Shown here: piece by piece, positions 56,001-64,000 of the stretch
Numbering within the stretch: position 1 is the stretch's first letter
Layout of the letters: each line of letters begins with the position of its first letter
Source: Macrostomum hystrix
Taxonomy: Eukaryota > Platyhelminthes > Macrostomidae
Length of the DNA: 64,000 bases
NCBI GenBank assembly: GCA_950097015.1
Contig: CATNEN010000038.1
Coordinates: 7,810,001-7,874,000, forward strand
Direction: 5' to 3'
Position numbers and translations under genes: made by a program
The notes under the pieces: model-generated
Seen by the model: only the letters and a program-made list of their open reading frames with translations
What the model was told of the DNA's origin: nothing
Database searches by the model: none

Positions 56001-59000
56001 ATCGCGTGCGGCTCCGTTGGGCAGGACCAGTCGCAGGCTCTGCTTTGCTGCTCACAATGCGGCCAGTGCTATCACACTTTCTGCGCTGGCGTGTCCAAGC
56101 TGGCCCAGGTGAGTGACACCTGCTCTGGCTGATTCGATGATAGTTATCCCATAGCTAGACAGTTTGGAATTAGAATTTTCTGGCTAATCCCATTGCTAGG
56201 CAATGACCCATTAAAATAAAAAATCTTTGGTTTATTAAAAAGTGAAATATTTTATTGGCATAATTATGTATCTCATTAAGATAAAATAAAACAAAACGTT
56301 TTAAGAAAATCCTTTTCGTCCTACGTAGTCAATGAAAATACAGCGAATTAAAATCCATTAAAATCAAGGTGATGGCTGACAAAGGCTGGCGCTGCTTTGA
56401 TTGCACAGTTTGCGAAGGCTGTGGCAAGAGCAACCGGGAGTCGCTACTGTTGCTATGCGACGATTGCGACATTTCCTATCACACCTTCTGCCTAGACCCG
56501 CCCCTGACTGAGGTGCCCAAGGGTGCCTGGAAGTGCCGGCACTGCGTTGTCTGTAACCTGTGCGGCAGTCGTTCGCCTGGCTATAACTGCTCCTGGCAGC
56601 ACAATTTCAGCCGCTGCGGTCCGTGCCATTCGCATTTTGCCTGCCCGCTGTGCACTGCCCAATACAGGGAGGGCGACCTTCTAGTCCATTGCGCCCAATG
56701 CAACAGGTGGGGCCACGCCCTGTGCGACGGCTTAGGCAGCGAGGCTGAGGCAGAATTGGCTACAGACCTGGGCTACCTATGCTATTACTGCCGCGGCCAG
56801 GTACCTCTGCGCCTACCTGGCGGACAGCTGGACTCAGCCACCGCTGTCGCTGATAACACAGCCGCTGTAAAGCTGTTCTTCATGGACGGTGTGGTAGTGT
56901 CCGAGATCGGGATGCTGCTCATTAGAGGAGCTATGCTCAAACTGCCCGCTAAGCAGGCTGGACAGCATCAGCCCCTGCAGCAGCTGCCGGCTATTGAAGC
57001 TCAGCCGTCACAGACAGCCGCCAGCGCCACCGAGGCCAAGCGGAAGCCCAACAACCTCGGCGTTGGCGGCTTCCGGCCCAGGCAGCAGCGAGGACGACAG
57101 CCGGCCCTGCCACCGCCGCCGCAGCCACCGCCTTATTCAGCACCTCCATCGCATCAGCAGCATGAGCCACGCATGCCTTATCAGCAGCAGCAGCAGCAGC
57201 CGGGCTTCGCTCGACTGCAGCAGCATCTCTCAGTTCCTCCGCATGACAGGCCGGTGATGCCCAATTATCAGCAGCAGCAGCAGCCTCCTACGCCAATAAA
57301 GAAGCGTGGACCGCGTAGGCGAATAGGTGACATTGAGGAGACTTATCCCGACTATCTCATGGAGGCGTTCCTCGGTCGGCCGTTTCTAACCGGTGGTAAT
57401 GCCACCACAGCCGCCACTGCAGCGCCCGCGCTTGCTGCCTCAGCCGCCGCTGCCGCCACTCCTTCAGCTGGCGCTAACTCGGCTCCCGGCAGCGGCACTG
57501 TTGCCCAACGCCTGGCTGCTCCCGATAGCTCCGCCACCGCCTCACATCTAGCAGCTGAGCCGGCTTCCGCTGCCACAACTGTTGCAGCTTCTAAAAGTAC
57601 AGAAGCTGACCCGGCTGGCGAAGACTCCGACGAAACTCGCTCCGTTGACGACTTGATGAGTCCGCCAACTATGACAGCCGCTGCCGCCGCTGCGGCCGCC
57701 TCCGCTTCAGCTTCCGCAGCTGATGCTAGCGAGAAAATTGCCGCTGATGAAGCCGAAGCTGATCGCGACGATCTCGGCGACATAATCCCGGATGTCGGTG
57801 GCGTCGGTGTTGTTGACGACGATGACGAAGATTTGTTCACCATCCTGCGAGAGGACATGCGCAGCGTCAGCATCCGACGATCCGACATTCTGCCCCCGCC
57901 TTCGCAGCAGCAGCCGGCGCCTCCGCCTCCTCCACCATCGTCAGCGGCAGGAACATCGGCCGTCTCAGCTGCCGCCGAAGACGATCTAGACATTGACAAC
58001 CTGGATCCCAGCCTTACGCAGCTCTGCTGCGATCACACCACAGTCCAGGACGTCATCAAAGGCCTCGGTGGACCGGCGTCGCATCAACAGCAGCCGGCCC
58101 CGCCTCAGTCTTCGTCAGCAGCCGCGCCGACACTTTCGCTGGGAGCGCATCTGGTGCAACCGTCTGGCATGTTTCAGCAGCAGCAGCAGCAAAGTGCCGC
58201 TGACGATCCCACAGCCGCTAAGCGCAGGTTGAACAATCTTCGCTTCATCGAAGACGAAAGTCTCGGCGATCGGGCTACGGTGGCCTCCATTCTTTACGCT
58301 AATCAGCGCGCGCCGAACCTGCGCCAGCAGGTGGCTAATAGCGAGGAGCGCTCGCGTCAAGTGAATAAGCTGTGGCGCAAGCTGCCACCAGAGGAGCGTC
58401 ATCATTGGGTTGTAAGTCTGGTCCCTAAAATATTAATAAATGCAGATAAAGTCTGAATGTGCTTTTTAACATTTCATCTGAACTTTTTTATTTGCACAGG
58501 TAATGGCTCGCGCCAACAAGGCGGAGCTGCGCCCGCAGCAGCAGCAGCAGCAGCAGTCGCTCAAAACTCCATCGCATGACAACTCGGCTGCCTCGTCATC
58601 TTCGTCGACCGCTAACCAGCTGCCGAACGCGCCAACCTCGCTGTCCTCCTCTTCGTCCCCTTCGCTGTCATCGTCTTTAGATTGTCAGCAGCAACAGCAG
58701 CAGCAGCAGCATCATCAGCATACCGGACTAACTGGGGTATGATAAAGATAAGCTCTTGTAATAATAATTGCAGGAAGGCTGCTAAAATGGCACACTATTT
58801 GGAGACACTAGACCCACTGCCAGCGTGGAGGAAATTCTGCCCATTTCGCTGACTCCTGTGCACACACGCACACAGATACTGTACGCAGGCACACACTCAC
58901 ACAGGTGTGTACATCTGCCCTGACTTTCTTATCTTCAGGCAGTGCACACTTTCACCGTGCCTCGGAGGTTGGCCCTCAAGGGCATACATTGCACAACAAG

Positions 59001-62000
59001 CCTCCCAAGCCTTCTCTCCGCGGCTGCGCCCCAAATTAATGTGGTTTTGCCGCGGAATCGAGCTCAGGGACCTTGGTGCGAGAGGCAAACGCATTAGACC
59101 TCTCTGCCACTCACCCCCTCCCCAACTGGGGTATGAAAATGTTATTAAATAAGGTTATCAATAACTGCGGTACAAGTTTTTGTGTATTGTTTTATATGGG
59201 ATTGGTATGCTTGATTCTCCAATCTCAGCATAATTAGTTAAAGCCTTCTAGCAAGATGCATAATTCATCATTGATTCATCCAGCTATAAAATGCGTGCTA
59301 GCATTAGCTTGGGATAGAAATTTGTTGGGTGTCGCAGTCCAGTACATGGACTGAACAGCTATATGCAGCCTTTCAACCTGGCTGTACGTCTGGGCAGACT
59401 GCGTTTAGTGTTGAAGAATCACTGTTGCAGGGTTGTCTTTCACCGCAAATCTGCGCCTTGCAGTCAGCTGACTCAGTCGGGGCAGTTGCCAATCAGGACT
59501 TTGACACCGACAAGCGAAGCCACTTGCGAGAAATCATTGCCAGACAGTCTATGGAGCGCCAGATACAGAAGACCATGCTGATAACTGGCCAGCAGCAGCA
59601 GCAGCAGCAGTCACCAAGTTTGCATCAGCCACAAAGTCAGCAGCCATGGCTAACTAGGCCTACATTATCTCTACCTATGCAGTGCGGTGAGCAGATATGC
59701 TGCCTGCTAATTGTTTGCTACTGCTTTTTATTTTCCCCGCGAGATAAGTTCAAGCTGGCACGCACACGCTACTAACAATCTCATTTTAGGAACAGAGGTG
59801 CCTCCGGGTATGGCTGCCGTGCAGTTTAGCCCCGCTAAGTGGGTTCCTCAGGTAAATATTGCTCTGATTTTCCGAAATAAATGTCACTGTTTCGCAATTT
59901 TTATTCTGACTTCTGATTTGCCTTTTTTCACAGTTTATGCGACCGACATCAGCCGCAGCATTCGCGCCCGTCTTGCTGCAGCAACCGCAGAGACCCTACC
60001 AGCAACAGCAGCAGCAACAGTTCCACTTGACATCGGCTCTTTATCGGCCCACCCCGGGCGTTGCTTCGCCACAGTTCGCTTCGAGTCTGTCAGCATCGAA
60101 TTCGGCTCCATCTTCGGCATTGTCCGCTGCTCTTTTGAGGTCTCATGCGCCAGCATCCATTACCTTGCAGCAGCCGCAGCATCAGCAGCAGCAGCAGCTT
60201 CAAGCCTCCACAACTGTCTCCTGTGGCCTGGCTGCAAGTTACGCTTCATTTTCAGCTTTGAATGTTGCCAAAAGCGAGGAAGGCGGGGTTGGCTCAGTAT
60301 CTAGCTCTGGCGCCAATGTCCTGGAGATATGCAAACCCTCTACTTCTATTAGCGGCAGCGACGCATGTGTACAGTCCAGCTCTGGCTTAGAGAATACCAA
60401 TCCTAACGCCGAAGCTGTGGCTCCTAATTCTCAGGGATCCACCGCCAACAGTAGTGATTCTGCCTGTGATGTCAAATTAGATTCTAAACAGAGCTTGGCT
60501 TTGCAGAGCTATGATGCGGGCAATGAAAGCTGCAGAACAGATGACAAAGCACAGGATAAGGTTAGTTTAGAACAACCCGGAACTGTGAACTGCGACACAG
60601 ATGACGAATCAGAGGAGAAGTCAAAATCAGAGCCTCAAAGGTGCGAACCAGGTAGCGGAAACTGCGGCACAGATGACGAATCAGAGGAGAAGTCAAAATC
60701 AGAGCCTCAAAGGTGCGAACCAGGTAGCGGAAACTGCGGCACAGATGACGAATCAGAGGAGAAGTCAAAATCAGAGCCTCAAAGGTGCGAACCAGGTAGC
60801 GGAAACTGCGGCACAGATGACGAATCAGAGGAGAAGTCAAAATCAGAGCCTCAAAGGTGCGAACCAGGTAGCGGAAACTGCGGCACAGATGACGAATCAG
60901 AGGAGAAGTCAAAATCAGAGCCTCAAAGGTGCGAACCAGGTAGCGGAAACTGCGGCACAGATGACGAATCAGAGGAGAAGTCAAAATCTGAACCTCAAAG
61001 GTGCGAACCAGGTAGCGGAAACTGCGGCACAGATGACGAATCAGAGGAGAAGACAAAATCTGAACCTCAAAGGTGCGAACCAGGAAGTGGTAACTGCGGC
61101 ACAGATGACGAATCAGAGGAGAAGACAAAATCAGAGCCTCAAAGGTGCGAACCAGGAAGTGGTAACTGCGGCACAGATGATGAGGATGATCAGGCAGCTA
61201 AATCAGACCCTCAAAGGTGCGAACCAGGAAGTGGAAACTGCGGCGCCGATGATGAGGATGATCAGGCATCCAATCAGAAGAAGTGTGTGCCTGGTAGCGG
61301 TAATTGTGGCACAGTCGATGAAGAGGAAGAAAACGCGCAATCCAACACAAAGAAGTGCAATTCTGGCAGTGTTAACTACGTAACGGATAACGATTTAGAC
61401 ACAACTTTGAATTCAAAATCCTACAAACCAATTAATGAAAGTTGCCTCACTAGCCTAAAGACTAGTGGAATCAGTGCAAAAGTAAAGCCTGAGTATGAGC
61501 CTGGTAGCAATAACTTGAGCTCTGATGGTTCAGCTGGTGACGACGAGTTGTCTAAAGCTTCAAATCCACAAAAATCATCGAGTGCGAATGCAAACTGCCA
61601 CGCATCAGACAATCCTGAAAATGAGAGTCAGTCGTTGCCTACAAGGCCAGTTCTTGAAACTAAGGTTTGTGAGCCTGAAGGTGGCGCAAATATGCTGAGT
61701 TCAGTTAATCTAAACTGCGAAGCTACGAAGCACAACTGCACTCATGATGCAAGCAATCCTTCAGTTGTAGGAAATTTCAACTATGTTAACTGCAAAACCA
61801 GTAGTGAGAGCTGTAGTACGGTTGCTGCTTCGGTGACTCCGGCCTACGCATTATCTGCTGCAGGCGCGTCTGCTACTGGCGCTCTTGACAGCTATGCCTC
61901 TATTGATGCTGCTCCTAAAAATCTTACGAATCGTGCTGCTACTGAGGATCAGAAGGATGTTTCTGTGACCGCAAATTGTGCAGCTGTCATCATGACTCAG

Positions 62001-63711
62001 TCATCGCTAATTTCCCTAGCTCAGGTAGAAGCACCAGCTCAGCGATGCTCTCCACCAATGTCGTCTGCTGCCTTGCTCACTGGTCAGGTGAGGCAACTGC
62101 TGACGAATGTCGATTGCAAGGATGATTCTGCATCAGCGACCAGCGCCACTGTCACTTCGTTGAATGCTGCAGAAGAAAAAAAGCCGAACGAGTCCGTTTT
62201 CGAATCGAACAAAAGCCAGACAGTGCCCTCCACAAATCAACAAGAGAAGGAGCAGCTGCATGATCCGGAGCATCAGCAATCTGCAGCGCAATTGCAAAGT
62301 AGCCTTGACGATGTTATCTCAAGTGTAATTGCTGACTCCAGCAATTATAAGGCGCCTTTGCAACCGCCTTCATCATTAGCATCCTCTTCCGCTGCTCCTC
62401 CTGCGAATTCGCCAGCTGCTGTGCCAAATCAGCCAGCTCAGCGCCAGGGTCTTGTATCAATTTCTGCAGACGAGGTCGACATGCTGCTGGGCAATGAGCA
62501 GCTGGCTAAACCTCAGCCACAGATACTGCCGCCGCAGATTCCGCAGCTGCGTCCGACGATGCAGCCGCCACCAGCGGCAGGCTTTGTTATAGCACCTCCG
62601 CATCCCCATCCGCCCCAGCATCCGCCGCCTCATCCGCATCCGCCACCGCATTTTTATTATAATCAGTGGCGTGGCCCAGCAATGCGACCGCCAACCATTC
62701 AGCAACAGCCGCTGGCTCTGCCACCACATATGCCCGCTCCGCAGTCGGACGCGATGCTGGCCCCTATGGCCCCGCATCCCAACTATCAGCGGCTAAACCT
62801 TGAAGCCCAGCTAAAGGACATTGAAGTGAGGCTGGCCGCTAAACGAAAGATCAAGAAAAACCTAAACGCCAAGGGTCGAACGGTAAGTCGAATGCGAAGA
62901 AAATGCGAATTTTCGTATTAGGATAAACAAAAAAGCTCTAAAGACAGTGGGCAGAGCCTATATTCGCAATCACTCCCGCAGGCCAAAAAGAACAACATTG
63001 CGCTAAGCCGGCAGGACCAGGTCGAAGCGCAGCAGGTTGGCGACGAGATCAAGCGGCTCAGCCAGGAGTCCGATAATTTGCGCGCTCTTTTAAAGGATGG
63101 CAGCGGCGTCAACCAGTGGCCAGCCGGGAGCAGCAGACCGCCGTCAGCGATACCTCCACCACCGTCGCCTCAGCAGCAGCAGCAGCAGCAGCCATCTTTA
63201 TTGCGCTTTCATCAGCACCAGCCCCAGATTACAGCAGGTGATAATAATCCCTTTAGCGAGGCCTTCCAGCGGCAGCTAATGCAACAGCAGCAGCAGCAGC
63301 AGCAGCAGGATGGCAGCGGCATGCGAACATGCTATCAGCAATTGCCAGATCAGCAGCAGCAGCAGCCGCTGCAGTCTCCGCACATGCAGCCCCAACCGTT
63401 TGCTGCGGCCCGTCTACTTGTCCAGGGCCCGCCAACTGGCTTTCCACGCCCGCTGTCCTACCCATCCTACATGGTGGCCGCGGCTCCGGGGCCTTCGCAG
63501 TCTCTGCCCGACCATCATCTGCACCAGAACTTGCATCCTCAGTTTCATCGTCCGCCACCGCCGCAGAATTTTCACACTCAGCAGCATCCGCAGCTGCAGC
63601 AGCCGCCGCCGCAACAGCTTTTGCACTTTCAGCCGGCCGCTCAGCGAGCTTTTCATCAGCAGCAGCCGCAGAAGCTGCTACAAAATCTGCCTGCGCCGGG
63701 CACTCTCCGAT
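53094..63711 (+). CDS. KMT2C/D-like (MLL3/4, Lpt-type) protein, N-terminal part
   Basis: Subunit of a COMPASS-type histone H3K4 methyltransferase complex acting at enhancers; this window holds the chromatin-reading half. Exons: 53094-53902, 53981-54590, 55029-56108, 56369-58411, 58500-58736, 59338-59686, 59790-59851, 59934-62882, 62982-63711 (2,956 residues so far, all junctions in phase). Domains: acidic region (about 110-210); an extended PHD finger starting [17 protein letters not shown] (about 295) and ending [19 protein letters not shown]; a PHD pair with [17 protein letters not shown] and [14 protein letters not shown]; a second cluster with [17 protein letters not shown] and [15 protein letters not shown]; an HMG-like segment [27 protein letters not shown] across exons 4-5; a 24-residue repeat block; a coiled coil with LXXLL-type LRALL. 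PHD order and the CLDPPL-VPKGxWKC signature are characteristic of KMT2C/D. FYRN/FYRC/SET lie beyond the edge or in another gene, as in insects. The first in-frame ATG is used; upstream coding exons cannot be excluded. Confidence 0.9.
54600..55012 (+). repeat. 16/20/24-bp minisatellite in KMT2-like intron 2
   Basis: Units of CTGTATCAGTGGCTGA, with longer forms inserting CTGT or CTGTCTG. Each has CTGACTGTATCAG: branch-point-like CTGAC followed by a CAG. The array ends about 16 nt before the real acceptor CCCCGCACCACAG. Confidence 0.93.
58743..59123 (-). mobile_element. Full-length tRNA-derived SINE with 13-bp TSD
   Basis: Reading on the minus strand: head GAGTGGCAGAGAGGTC (A box) and GAGCTCGATTCCGCGG (B box), a unique body (GCGCAGCCGCGGAGAGAAGG, GGCACGGTGAAAGTGTGC), then a 3' region ending in an ATTATTATTAC tail. 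The 13-bp direct repeats AACTGGGGTATGA at 58730-58742 and 59124-59136 define a 381-bp insertion. The left repeat spans the donor of KMT2-like exon 5. Confidence 0.9.
60589..61236 (+). repeat. 72-bp coding minisatellite in KMT2-like exon 8
   Basis: Nine near-identical 72-bp units encode a 24-residue repeat, [16 protein letters not shown] then QRCEPGSG. Degenerate copies extend both ways (ESCRTDD upstream; NCGADDEDD and NCGTVDEEE downstream). Every unit length is a multiple of three, so the frame is kept. The peptide is acidic and Ser-rich with two Cys per unit. Confidence 0.96.
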
Positions 63712-63766
63712 GTGAGTATAGACTCACAAAGTCTGCATTTTTTGTCTGATCAGAAACATGCCAAAT

Positions 63767-64000
63767 AGGCGGGTCAGTGGCAGACCGGTTAACGTGTTTG
63801 CCTCTCGCACCAAGGTGCTTGAGCTCTATTCCGCGGCGAGGCCACATTCATTTGGGGCGCAGTCGTGGAAAGAAGGATTGGGGGCTTGTTGTAAAATTTA
63901 CACCATTTAGGGCCAACCTCGAGCTCCAAGGCACAGTGACGATAAGAAATTCAGGGCTGGGGAAATTCAGGGATGTTCACTCTACTGTGCCCTGGCACAG
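63767..64000 (+). mobile_element. SINE copy at right edge, cut by window end
   Basis: GTCAGTGGCAGACCGGTTAA (A-box region) and TTGAGCTCTATTCCGCGGCG (B-box region) begin a copy of the same SINE, continuing with GGGGCGCAG, GGCTTGTTGT and CCAAGGCACAGTGA. It lies in the intron after KMT2-like exon 9, same strand as the gene. Its 3' end is not in the window. Confidence 0.85.

Noticed and set aside
60562-61128. Minus-strand open frame opposite the KMT2-like exon 8 repeat
   Set aside because: Shadow of the 72-bp coding repeat; the plus strand has the long continuous frame and splice borders.
63767-63850. A functional tRNA gene
   Set aside because: The A/B boxes belong to a repeated SINE head; no clear cloverleaf with acceptor pairing was seen.

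Overview
This is nuclear DNA from an invertebrate animal. The genes are split by spliceosomal introns with GT-AG borders. The proteins are animal families: a nuclear receptor, adducin, a mitochondria-eating-protein (SPATA18/MIEAP) relative and a KMT2C/D-type chromatin regulator. There are tRNA-derived SINEs, a Merlin DNA transposon relic and about twenty unrelated minisatellite arrays. GC-richer exons sit in AT-rich spacers, with many polyQ/CAG runs and very repeat-rich introns. A lophotrochozoan fits, and a free-living flatworm such as Macrostomum is my best guess, but no single feature proves the species.

Layout. 1.7-7.9 kb, minus strand: a nuclear receptor with a DNA-binding-domain exon, a hinge exon and two ligand-binding-domain exons ending in an AF-2-like motif; its introns hold four minisatellites. 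8-16.5 kb: AT-rich spacer with a truncated SINE, a decayed Merlin transposase and a 279-bp Merlin-type MITE with a perfect 8-bp target-site duplication. 16.5-26.0 kb, plus strand: adducin in at least six exons plus a candidate 33-nt microexon, with a 2.8-kb 25-bp array in intron 2 and a MARCKS-like basic tail. 26-37 kb: no convincing gene; a possible TATA promoter at 33.0 kb, a fourfold motif at 34.1-34.7 kb and an isolated 30-bp array. 37.3-39.6 kb, minus: a two-exon polyQ protein of unknown family. 40.6-49.1 kb, minus: a 12-exon SPATA18/MIEAP-like gene; eight of its eleven introns each contain a different minisatellite. 49.3-53 kb: AT-rich spacer with a TA-flanked MITE. 53.1 kb to the right edge, plus: the N-terminal part of a KMT2C/D-like protein with an extended PHD finger, PHD clusters, an HMG-like segment and a coding 72-bp minisatellite. 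Its SET end lies outside the window.

The exon models were built by hand from reading-frame continuity, intron phase and splice consensus. They join in phase at every junction except the hinge exon of the nuclear receptor. The genes do not form an operon. The receptor and the KMT2C/D-like coactivator belong to families that cooperate in transcription, but their closeness here need not be functional.

The most striking feature is the architecture. Almost every sizeable intron carries its own private minisatellite. Several units contain branch-point-like or 3' splice-site-like motifs on the sense strand. A SINE target-site duplication has copied the splice donor of a KMT2 exon, and a possible recursive splice site closes the giant adducin array.
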